A stretch of 64,000 bases of DNA from Apodemus sylvaticus. Its lineage: Eukaryota > Chordata > Mammalia > Rodentia > Muridae. The notes beneath the pieces are model-generated. The model was not told the origin of the DNA and ran no database searches. It worked only from the letters and a program-made list of their open reading frames with translations. Location: contig NC_067474.1 in assembly GCF_947179515.1 (NCBI RefSeq), positions 91,774,824 through 91,838,823 of the forward strand. The letters run 5' to 3'. Made by a program: the position numbers and the translations under genes. The first letter of the stretch is position 1; the number at the start of each line of letters is the position of its first letter. This document shows, in pieces, positions 1 to 8,862 of this stretch.

Positions 1-478
1 CACTATGTTCATAGCAGGCCTATTTATAATAGCCAGAAGCAGGAAAGGCTCCAGATGTCCCTCAAGGTGGAATGGATACAGAAAATGTGGTGTATTTACA
101 CAATGGAATACTACTCAGCCATTAAAAGCAATGAATTCATGAAATTCTTAGGCAAATGATTAGAACTGGAAAATATCATTCTAAGTGAGGTAACCCAATC
201 ACAAAAGAACACACATGGAATGCAGTCACTGATAAGAGGATATTAGCCCAGAAGCTCTGAATACCCAAGAAACAATTCACATATCAATTGATGTCCAAGA
301 AGAAGGAAGGAGAGGCCCGTGGTCCTGGAAAGTCTCAAGCATAGGGGAAAGGGAAGTGGGAAGGTGTTCATTGGGGAACAGGGGGTGAGAAAAGGGCTTA
401 TGGGACTTTCAGGGAGGAGGGATCCAGAAAAGAGAAATCATTTGAAATGTAAATAAAGAAGATAGCTAATAAACAAAT
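1..478 (+). mobile_element. LINE-1 3' end, truncated by window edge
   Basis: The plus strand holds the last part of L1 ORF2, with the familiar C-terminal run about a FIA-LFIIA segment and then a WYIYTMEYY-like segment. A short 3' UTR follows, ending in GAAATGTAAATAAAG and an A-rich tail near 478. The frame is broken: the tryptophan codon after LGK is TGA, and a frameshift lies near 70. The 5' side runs off the window. The 3' UTR is short and purine-rich and resembles, with divergence, those of the larger copies in this window. It is a dead fragment. Confidence 0.85.
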
Positions 479-1249
479 ATTCCACAGGAAAAAAATCAGT
501 ACTACATCTCCTAGAGATACTGACTTGCTTCATTTCTCTTGCATGTATGCTTAGAAATAGGATGCCTATATCACATGCATTTAATTACTTGAGGTATCTC
601 ATATTGTTTGTCATATCAAGTTGGTATTGAAGGGTTGTGTTCTTTCCACAGTCTTAGAATGATTCTGATATTTGGCCCCTTGGGTAATAGCTGCTCACAT
701 GTATGTGAGGGTCATACATGTATGTATGTAGGTCAGACTTTATATCCCTGATAATGAATGATGCTGATCACCATTTCTTACACCTGTTGATGATATATAT
801 GCTTTGTGTGGAAAAGTGACAACTGAAGTACTTTTTCTCCATTCTGCCTTTTGCTACTGAAAATGTGTAATTTGCTACTGTCTTTTGTATATTCACACCT
901 CACCACATAAGCCCCTTGAAAATATTTCTTCATCTACAGCAGCATTTTTTGGTTTCTTTAAAAAGATTTTGCTAGTTTTATAGAATACAATTTATTTCTT
1001 TTATATTTTTATATTTTTATACTTTTATGTCCCTCTTATCTTTAAATTGAATAAAAAACACTAATATTGATATTTAGAATTTTTCTTGTATATTTCTCCT
1101 ATAGAAACTTTTATAACAGTTTCAGATGTTAGACTAGTCATTTAAATCAATTTTTGCAATATATTTACTCTAATTTTTAAGGTGATATAAGATAGGAGCC
1201 TAAGCTTATATGAATATATATACACTTACTTATTTTCAGTATGTCTATT
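479..1249. other. No gene recognised, AT-rich intergenic DNA
   Basis: The sequence is AT-rich and I recognise no exon, RNA gene or named repeat in it. There are short T-rich and ATTTTTAT runs near 990-1030. Confidence 0.5.
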
Positions 1250-1375
1250 TGGTTGCATTATATATATTTAATATATATATTAATACTGCATAATATATAT
1301 TCATACTGCATTATATATAAAAATATATATTCATACTTCATAATATATATATATATACATACTGTATATCCCTCT
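1250..1375. repeat. TA-rich imperfect minisatellite
   Basis: About four diverged copies of a 25-30 bp unit, roughly 'cataCTGCATAATATATAT', alternate with pure (TA)n. The unit starts recur near 1283, 1302, 1331 and 1357. Confidence 0.7.
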
Positions 1376-1404
1376 AACATTTATTTGTAATTATTATTGT
1401 TCTG

Positions 1405-1864
1405 TAATACAGTTTGTACCCCTGAGAGGCTGTGCCAGAGCCTCACCAACACAGGCGTGTCCCCAACTATCAGACTAAGTGAGGGAACCCTAATGATGGA
1501 CTTAGGATAAGGACTTAGAGGCTGAATGTATTAGCCACCCCAGGGGAAGAACAACAACATACATCAGCCAGAACCCCCAAAGCAACCAGGGACCACACCA
1601 CCCACCATGACTCAAGCTGCATACGTGGCAGAAGATTACCTTATCTGGCATCAATGGCAGGGGCTCCCTTGGTCCAGTGGAGGTCCAATGACCTAGTATA
1701 GAGGAATGCTAGGGTTTTGGCACTGAGGCAGGAGAGCAAGGGTGGGTGGGGAGCACCCTCATAGAAGCAGGGAGGACTACAGAAAGGATAGGGGGTTTAA
1801 CTGGGAGGGGGATAACATTTGAAATTTAAATAAATAAAAAAACTAATAAAATTTAAGAAAAAAA
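1405..1864 (+). mobile_element. LINE-1 3' UTR fragment
   Basis: This is a mouse L1 3' UTR in sense orientation. It starts in the segment containing CCTGAGAGGCTGTGCCAGAG. It passes through the 'GGAAGAACAACAACAT' and 'CTCATAGAAGCAGGGAGG' landmarks and ends with GAAATTTAAATAAATAAA and an A-rich tail. It is 5'-truncated and carries no ORF. The element at 30625-31477 has the same 3' UTR type. Confidence 0.85.
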
Positions 1865-2424
1865 GTAGGCCCAAATTTGTTCTTTTGTCTCAAGAATGAT
1901 TTTACTTTTTAGAATAATTTGTGATTTCAAATTAATATGTGGCTTTTATTTTATATTAGGTGTGATAGTTCATAAACATTCAGTAGTTTTTCATTTTGTA
2001 TATCAATTATCTTAAAATGAATGTTGGCAAGTTTGCTTTTTTTGATACTTGAATATGGACTCTTGATTTGGGTGTTCTTGTCTTGATTTCATCAGTTTAT
2101 AACTTTAAGGATATAGTCCTTACCAAGTAAATCTATTTTAATGACTATTACTAAATATGATTATTTTCTTTCTATATTTTTTCAGATAGCATAGTATTAT
2201 TATACAGACATACGATTTTGTAAAATGATTTTGAATTCTGTTACTTTTCTGTTTTGATTTTGGTTTTGGTTTTTGGTTTTTTATTTTGTACTCTTAATAG
2301 AGTTCAGGCAGAATCAGTCTGAGAGTTTCCTTCAGCTTCAGAGAAAGATGATTTCTTTTCCTGGAGCAGGAACTGAACCTGAATTTCTTAACTCTGAATC
2401 CTGTTTCCTTAACTGTGCTGCATA
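1865..2424. other. No gene recognised
   Basis: AT-rich sequence with a GGTTTT-type run near 2255-2285. I see no exon or named repeat. Confidence 0.4.
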
Positions 2425-2575
2425 CTCATACTCTGGCCTCAGTGGGAGAGAATATGCCTGATCCTAAAGTGACTTGCTGCACCAGGGTGGATCTGTAACC
2501 AGTGGAGTCCTCCCTCTTCTCAAAGGAGAAGAGAATGGAAGATGGGGAGAGAAGCTATGCAAGTTGGCGATTGGG
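2425..2575 (+). mobile_element. Old Lx-like LINE-1 3' UTR fragment
   Basis: Landmarks 'GGCCTCAGTGGGAGAGAATA', 'CCTGATCCTAAAG' and 'TCTCAAAGGAGAAGAGAATG' occur in the order seen in older rodent L1 (Lx-type) 3' UTRs. The copy is strongly diverged and lacks a clear poly(A) end. The family call comes from remembered consensus. Confidence 0.5.
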
Positions 2576-2684
2576 AGATTTCATTTTATATTTTATATTT
2601 TGTAACATAGAGCTTTTATAATGTAAAAATGTTAGAGTCTTGTTATATGTTTACATTGCATGGACAAGATTTGACTTTCATTTT

Positions 2685-2765
2685 GTAATCAGTGATGCTT
2701 AATTTTACTGTCAACTTAACTGAGAAATGCCTAGAGCATCCATCAGGTATAACTTTGGGTAAAAC
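2685..2765 (+). repeat. Possible MaLR-like LTR start, very diverged
   Basis: The stretch 'CTTAATTTTACTGTCAACTT' followed by 'ATGCCTAGAGCATCCATCAG' resembles the 5' end of MaLR-type LTRs. Only about 80 bp are recognisable before the neighbouring L1 insertion, so the call is weak. Confidence 0.25.
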
Positions 2766-2800
2766 TATGAAGGCTTTTTTCAGACAAGATAAAAAGAGGA

Positions 2801-2810
2801 AGAAATACTT
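2801..2810 (+). repeat. Left target-site duplication of the inverted L1
   Basis: AGAAATACTT is repeated exactly at 13587-13596, flanking the whole composite L1. Its last two bases can also be read as L1 sequence, giving a 2-nt overlap at the inner edge. Confidence 0.85.
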
Positions 2811-5458
2811 GCTCTGTAGTACTCCTTGAGGTCAGGGATACTGATACCTCCAGAGTTTCTTTTATTGTTGAGAATAGTTTTAGCTATCCTGGGTTTTTTG
2901 TTATTCCAGATGAATTTGAGAATTGCTCTTTCTAACTGTATGAAGAACTGAGTTGGGATTTTGATGGGTATTGCATTGAATCTGTATATTGCTTTTGAAA
3001 AAATGGCCATTTTAACTATATTAATCCTGCCGATCCATGAGCATGGGAGGTTTTTCCATTTTTTTGAGGTCTTCTTCCATTTCCTTCTTAAGAGTATTGA
3101 AGTTCTCGTCATACACATCTTTCATATGTTTGGTAAGAGTCATCCCAAGGTACGTTACGATGTTTGTGGCTATTGTGAAGGGGGTCATTTCCCTAATTTC
3201 TTTCTCAGCCTGCTTATCCTTTGAGTATAGGAAGGTTACTGATTTGCTTGAGTTGATTTTATAACCTGCCACTTTGCTGAAGTTGTTTATCAGCTGTAAG
3301 AGCTCTCTAGTGGAGTTTTTTGGGTCACTTAGGTAGACTATCATATCATATGCAAATAATGATAGTTTGAATTCCTCCTTTCTAATTTGTATCCCTTTGA
3401 CCTCCTTATGTTGTCTAATTGCCCGAACTAGTACCTCAAGTACAATATTGAAAAGATAAGGAGAAAGGGGGCAGCCCTGTCTAGTCCCTGATTTTAGTGG
3501 GATTGCTTCAAGTTTCTCTCCATTTAGTTTGATGCTGGCTACTGGTTTGCTGTATATTGCTTTTACTATGTTTAGGTATGGGCCTTGAATTCCTGTTCTC
3601 TCCAAGACTTTAAGCATGAAAGGATGCTGAATTTTGCCAAATGCTTTTTGAGCATCCAATGAAATGACCATGTGGTTTTTTTCTTTGAGTTTGTTTATGT
3701 AGTGGATTGTATTGATGGATTTCCGTATATTGAACCAACCCTGCATCCCTGGGATAAAGCCTACTTGACCATGGTGGATGATCGTTTTGGTGTGCTCTTG
3801 GATTCAGTTGGCAAGAATTTTATTGAGTATTTTTGCATCGATGTTCATAAGGGAATTTGGTCTGAAGTTCTCTTTCTTTGTTGGATCTTTGTGTGGTTTT
3901 GTTATCAGCGTAATTGTGGCTTCATAGAAGGAATTAATTGGATAGTGTTCCTTCTGTTTCTATTTTGTGGAAAAGTTTGAAGAGTATTGGTGTTAGGTCT
4001 TCGTTGAAGGTCTGATAGAATTCTGCACTGAAACCATCTGGTCCTGTGCTTTTTTTGGTTGGAAGATTTTCTATGACCCCTTCTATTTCTTTAGGGGTTA
4101 TGGGACTGTTTAGATGATCTATTTGGTCCTGATTTAATTTTGGTATTTGGTACCTGTCAAGGAAATTTGTCCATTTCCTCCAGATTCCCCAGTTGGGTTG
4201 AGTATAGGCTTTTGTAGTAGGATCTGATGATTTTTTGGATTTACTCAGTTTCTGTTGTTTTATCCCCCTTTTCATTTCTAAGTTTGTTAATTTGGATAGT
4301 TTCTCTGTGCCCTTTGGTCAGTCTGGCTAAGGGTATATCAATCTTGTTGATTTTCTCAAAGAACCAGCTCCTGGATTCGTTGATTCTTTGAATGGTTCTC
4401 TTTGTTTCCACTTGATTGATTTCAGCCCTGAGTTTGATGATTTCTTGTCTTCTACTCCTCCTTGGGGAATTGGCTTCTTTTTGTTCCAGGGCTTTCAGGT
4501 GTGTTGTTAAGCTGCTCATGTATGCTCTCTCCATTTTCTTTTTGGAGGCACTCAGTGCTATGAGTTTTCCTCTTAGCACTGCTTTCATTGTGTCCCAAAG
4601 ATTTGGGTATGTTCTGCCTTCATTTTCATTAAATTCTAAAAAGTCTCTGATTTCTTTCTTTATTTCTTCTTTGGCCAAGGTGTCATTGAGTAGAATATTG
4701 TTCAGCCTCCATGTGTATGTGGGCTTTCTGTTGTTTTTGTTGCTATTGAAAACCACTCTTACACCATAGTGATCTGATAGGAGGCATGGGATTAGTTCGA
4801 TCTTCTTGTATTTGTTGAGATCTGTCTTGTGACCAATTATATGGTCGATTTTGGAGAAGGTACCATGAGGTGCTGAGAAAAAGGTATATTCTTTTGCTTT
4901 AGGTTGAAATGTTCTATAAATATCAGTCAAATCCAGTTCGTCCAAAGCTTCAATTAGTTTTACTGTGTCCCTGTTTAGTTTCTGTTTTCCTGATCAGTCC
5001 ATTGAAGAGAGTGGAGTGTTGAAGTCCCCCACAATTATTGTGTTAGATGAAATGTGTTCTTTGAGCTTTAGTAAAGTTTCTTTTACGAATGAGGGTGCCT
5101 TTGCATTTGGCGCATAGATGTTCAGAATTGAAAGTTCTTCTTGGTGGATTTTTCCTTTGACCAGCAAGAAGTGTCCCTCAGTGTCTCTTTTGATGACTTT
5201 AGGTTGAAAGTCAATTTTATCTTATATTAGAATGGCTACTCTGGCTCATTTCCCGAGACCATTGGCTTGTAAAATTGTCTTCCACCCTTTTACTCTAAGG
5301 TAGTTTTTGTCTTTGACATTAAGGTGTGTTTCCTGTATGCAACAAAATGTAGGGTCCTGTTTCCTTATCCAGTCTGTTAGTCTATGTCTTTTTATTCGGG
5401 AATTGAGTCCATTGATGTAAAGAGATATTAAGGAATAGTGATTATTACATCCTGCCAT
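2811..5458 (-). pseudogene. LINE-1 ORF2 (inverted segment), broken
   Basis: ORF2p would combine an apurinic-type endonuclease with a reverse transcriptase. The frame opens with M-A-G-C-N-N-H-Y at 5458, matching the start of the other copies. The endonuclease part has at least three stops: one in ..GLGK*, one from ATATCA to ATATAA, and one from CGA to TGA in the ..MDRSG.. stretch. Frameshifts occur near 4265 and a 4-base insertion near 3940. In the reverse transcriptase part the catalytic FADD motif reads FAYD (3345-3356), so a metal-binding aspartate is lost. The segment ends at ..EYYRA because of the inversion breakpoint. It cannot be functional. Confidence 0.92.
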
Positions 5459-5519
5459 TTTTGATGTTATTTTTATATTTGAGTGGTTATCTTCTTTTGG
5501 GGTTGATGAAGGAAGGTTA

Positions 5520-5612
5520 CTATCTTGCTTTTTCCAGGGTGTGGTTTCCCTCCTTGTATTGGAGTTTTCCTCCTGTTATGCTTTGCAGAGCTAGGGCTAG
5601 GTTTGTGGAAAG
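5520..5612 (-). pseudogene. LINE-1 ORF1 C-terminal remnant
   Basis: The last roughly 30 codons of ORF1 (around ..GGK..Y.EG.. and ending A-R-stop) lie upstream of ORF2 in the inverted segment. About 60 bp separate the ORF1 stop from the ORF2 start, as in the full-length copies here. The 5612/5613 junction marks how far reverse transcription ran towards the 5' end of the L1 RNA in the inverted half. Confidence 0.8.
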
Positions 5613-6450
5613 ATAGTGTTAAAAACTTTATGGTATTGGTACAGTGACAGGCAGGCAGATCAATGGAACAGGATTGAAGATCCAGAAATGAACCCACACA
5701 CCTATGGCCACTTGGTTCTCGACAAAGGGGCTGAAAACATCCAAGGAAAAAAGATAGCCTTTTCAACAAATGGTGCTGGTTCAGCTGGAGGTCAGCATGC
5801 AGAAGAATGGGAATTGATCTATCCTTGTCTCCTTGTACTAAGCTCAACTCCAAATAGATCAAGGACCTTCACATAAAGCCAGACACTCTGAAGCTAATAG
5901 AAAAAAAACTGGGGAAGACCCTTGAGGACATCGGTACAGGGGGAAAGTTCATGAACAGAACACCAATAGCTTATGCTCTAAGATCAAAAATTGACAAATG
6001 GGACCTCATAAAATTACAAAGTTTCTGTAAAGCAAAGGACACCATCAAAAGGGCAAATCGGCAACCAACAAATTAGGGAAAGATCTTCACCAACCCTACA
6101 TCAGATAGAGGGCTAATATGCAATATATATAAAGAACTCAAGAAGTTAGACTACAGAAAACCAAATAACCCTATGAAAAAATGGAGTACAGAGTTAAACA
6201 AAGAATTTTCACCCGAGGAACTTCAGATGGCAGAGAGGCATCTTAAAAAATGTTCAATTTCATTAGTCATTAGGGAAATGCAAATCAAAGCAAACCTGAG
6301 ATTTCACCTTATCAGACAGAATGGCTAAGATTAAAAATTCAGGAGACAGCAGATGTTGACGAGGATGTGGAGAAAGAGGAACACTCCTACACTGCTGGTC
6401 GGGTTGCAAATTGGTACAACCACTCTGGAAATCAGTCTGGCGGTTCCTCA
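5613..6450 (+). pseudogene. LINE-1 ORF2 C-terminal region, interrupted
   Basis: Sense ORF2 starts at IVLKT and includes the WYWYSDRQADQW stretch, the ..MNPHTYGHL.. stretch and the start of the Cys-rich region up to ..HCW..GC. Lesions include a one-base loss near 5744 (the CAATGG of other copies reads CAAGG), a tryptophan-to-stop change near 6074 and further indels. The frame is cut at 6450/6465 by insertion of element 1. It continues at 12965. Confidence 0.88.
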
Positions 6451-6464
6451 GAAAGCTGGGCACC
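6451..6464 (+). repeat. Left target-site duplication of element 1
   Basis: GAAAGCTGGGCACC recurs exactly at 12951-12964, right after element 1's poly(A). It is ordinary L1 ORF2 sequence of the older host element. This shows that element 1 landed inside it. An extra leading A may belong to the duplication. Confidence 0.95.
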
Positions 6465-7035
6465 CGACCCAGCCAGGAACTTGTTTGCCTGGGCCGGTGC
6501 GCACCGCCGCCATTTTGCCTATGGGAAGCCAGAGAGACCTAGCAGGCAAAACCAAACCAGCTAACAGGCATAGCCCAAGGCGAACATAGCAGGGGTCTCA
6601 GACGGTCAGGCCCTGGACTGCCCCCAGGCCCAGGACTGCTCGGTGGGCCATCTGTGTGCCGACCCGGCCAGGAGGTTGTTTATCGGGGCCGTTTGCGTAC
6701 CACCGCCATTTTGCCTACGGGAAGCCAGAGAGACCTAGCAGGCAAAACCAAACCGGCTAACAGGCATAGCCCGAGGCAGACATATCAGGGGTCTCAGACG
6801 GTCAGGCCCTGGACTGCCCCCAGGTCCTGGGCTGCTCGGTGGGCCATCTGTGTGCCAACCCGGCCAGAAGGTTGTTTATCCACCACCATTTTGCCTACGG
6901 GAAGCCAGAGAGACCTAGCAGGCAAATCCAAATCAGCTAACAGGCATAGCCCAAGGCAGACATAGCAGGGGTCTCAGACAGTCAGGCCCTGGACTGCCCC
7001 CAGGCCCTGGGCTGCTCAGTGGGCCATCTGTGTTC
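6465..7035 (+). promoter_or_regulatory. L1 promoter monomer array (three units)
   Basis: There are three tandem units, 6465-6659, 6660-6855 and 6856-7035. Each starts C(G/A)ACCC(A/G)GCCAG and ends GGGCCATCTGTGTGC or close to it. Units one and two are about 196 bp. Unit three is about 180 bp because a 16-bp piece near its start is missing. Each has a (C/A)CGCC- or CCACCATTTTGCC core resembling a YY1 site (near 6508, 6703 and 6881). In mouse L1s such monomers drive transcription additively. The assignment to F-type monomers is inferred. Confidence 0.85.
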
Positions 7036-7531
7036 TGACCCAGCCAGGAGGTTGTTAGCCCAGCAGACTCTCCCAGCACTCTCAGGGAACTCGCACATGC
7101 CACCATCCTAGCCACCTCACACACCCAATTAACACCCACAGCTGAGGGGAACTTTGCACCGACAGTGGCCTGCCTGGCTTTTGCCTAGACTCAGGGCCTG
7201 AGCAGCTAGGCTAGCCTTGTGTGCACCAACCCGGTTGGGAGTTCTGCTGCTCAGATCAGCCTGGGCGGCAGCACCACATCTCCAAGTCCTGAAAGCGGCT
7301 AGCTGGGTTTCCGGGCGGCCAGCTGGGAGAAGTCAGTGTGCTCCAGTGAATCCAGCGGGCCCCAGCGGGAGCCTTCGGGTGCCTGCTTTGGGATCTGAAC
7401 AGCCTGGGCAGCAGCACCCTGTCTACAAGCAGTGCAGCAGGTAAGCTGTGCACCAGAGGCCAACTGGGAAGGGGCAGCTTGCACTGGTGAGTCCAGCACT
7501 GACAAGACAAACTAACACCAGTGAGAACTAG
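7036..7531 (+). promoter_or_regulatory. L1 5' UTR tether of element 1
   Basis: Non-repeated 5' UTR between the monomers and ORF1, GC-rich and without a long ORF of its own kind. The last roughly 290 bp (from about 7240) match element 3 at 34570-34862 closely. A segment of about 150 bp present in element 3 just upstream of that match is absent here. Confidence 0.8.
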
Positions 7532-8803
7532 ATGGCAAAAGGCAAACGCAGGAACGTCACTAACAGAAATCAAGGCAATATGGCAACATCTGAACCCAAT
7601 TCTCCTCTATCAACATGTCCTGGATACCCCATCACACCAGTAAAACAAGATTTGCATTTAAAATCAATGGTCATGATGCTGGTACAGGAACACATGAAGG
7701 ACATACTTAAAGAAATTCAGGAGAAAATGGATCAAAAGTTAGAAGCCCTTGCAAAGGAAACACAAAAATCATTGAAAGAAATCCAGGAGAATACAAAAGC
7801 CAACAAAAAGGAAATGCAAAAAACACTTAAAGAAATACAGGAGAACTTTGGTCAACAGGCTGAGGTCATAAAAGACGAAACACAAAAATCTCTTAAAGAA
7901 ATACAGGAGAACTTTGGTCAACAGGCTGAGCTCATGAAAGAGGAAACACAAAAATCTCTTAAAGAATTACAGGAAAACACAAACATGCAAGTGAAGGAGC
8001 TAAGCAAAACCATCCAGGATCTAAAATCAGAAGTAGAAACAACTAAGAAAACTCAAAGGGAGACAACTTTGGAGATAGAAAGCCTTGGGAAGAAATCAGG
8101 GGACAGAGATGCAAATATCAACAACAGAATACAAGAGATAGAAGAAAGAATCTCAGATGCTGAAGATTCCATAGAAACCATGGACTCAACAGTTAAAGAA
8201 AATGCAAAATGCAAAAAGCTTGTAACCCAAAATATCCAAGAAATCCAGGACACAATGAGAAGACCAAACCTATGGATTATAGGCATAGATGAGAGTGAAG
8301 ATTTACAACTTAAAGGGCCAGCAAATATCTTCAATAAAATTATGGAAGAAAACTTCCCTAACCTAAAGAGAGAGATGCCCATGAATATACAAGAAGCCTA
8401 CAGAACTCCAAACAGACTGGACCAGAACAGAAATACTTCCCGTCACATAATAATCAAAACACCAAATGTTCTAAACAAAGAAAGAGTACTAAAAGCAGTA
8501 AGAGAAAAAGGCCAAGTAACATATAAAGGAAGACCTATCAGAATCACAGCAGACTTTTCACCTGAGACTATGAAGGCTAGAAGGTCCTGGGCAGATCTCA
8601 TGCAGACTCTAAGAGAACACAAATGCCAACCAAAACTACTATATCCAGCAAAACTCTCAATCACCATAGATGGAGAAACTAAGATATTTCATGACAAAAC
8701 CAAGTTTACCCAATATCTATCCACAAACCCGGCCCTAAAAAGGATAATAGGAGGACAACACCAATACAAGGAGGGAAACTTCACCCTGGAAAAAGCAAGA
8801 TAG
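7532..8803 (+). CDS. LINE-1 ORF1 protein, open frame of 423 codons
   Basis: ORF1p is a homotrimeric RNA-binding and chaperone protein that coats L1 RNA in cytoplasmic particles. The start MAKGKRRN.. is the conserved start shared with the other copies. Residues about 50-215 form a glutamate/lysine/glutamine-rich coiled coil. An RRM-like domain starts near residue 245 (..IIGIDES..), and a C-terminal domain includes YKGRPIRI and RRSWADLMQ. At 423 residues it is longer than the usual 357-371 of active mouse L1s. The excess comes from repeated coiled-coil units, including a 66-bp tandem copy at about 7829-7960. No stop or frameshift is seen. ORF2 downstream is dead. Confidence 0.93.
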   Translation: MAKGKRRNVTNRNQGNMATSEPNSPLSTCPGYPITPVKQDLHLKSMVMMLVQEHMKDILKEIQEKMDQKLEALAKETQKSLKEIQENTKANKKEMQKTLKEIQENFGQQAEVIKDETQKSLKEIQENFGQQAELMKEETQKSLKELQENTNMQVKELSKTIQDLKSEVETTKKTQRETTLEIESLGKKSGDRDANINNRIQEIEERISDAEDSIETMDSTVKENAKCKKLVTQNIQEIQDTMRRPNLWIIGIDESEDLQLKGPANIFNKIMEENFPNLKREMPMNIQEAYRTPNRLDQNRNTSRHIIIKTPNVLNKERVLKAVREKGQVTYKGRPIRITADFSPETMKARRSWADLMQTLREHKCQPKLLYPAKLSITIDGETKIFHDKTKFTQYLSTNPALKRIIGGQHQYKEGNFTLEKAR

Positions 8804-8862
8804 TAACCTTTCATCAAACCCAAAAGAAGTTAAGCATTCAAATTTAAAAAATAACGTCAAAA

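Larger units (their letters stand above)
2811..6450. mobile_element. Left part of a twin-primed (5'-inverted) LINE-1
   Basis: Positions 2811-5612 read L1 on the minus strand, from the end of ORF1 through ORF2 to the residues ..LKEYYRA. From 5613 the plus strand resumes ORF2 at the very next residues, IVLKT.. The two halves are therefore consecutive in L1 but inverted relative to each other, which is the arrangement expected from twin priming. The plus half runs to 6450, where a full-length L1 (element 1) interrupts it, and resumes at 12965. Flanking 10-bp TSDs at 2801 and 13587 show that the two halves and the nested element form one locus. Confidence 0.92.

Noticed and set aside
7829..7960. 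Repeat array as a CRISPR-like or regulatory repeat
   Set aside because: It is in frame within the ORF1 coiled coil and encodes repeated KSLKEIQEN units.
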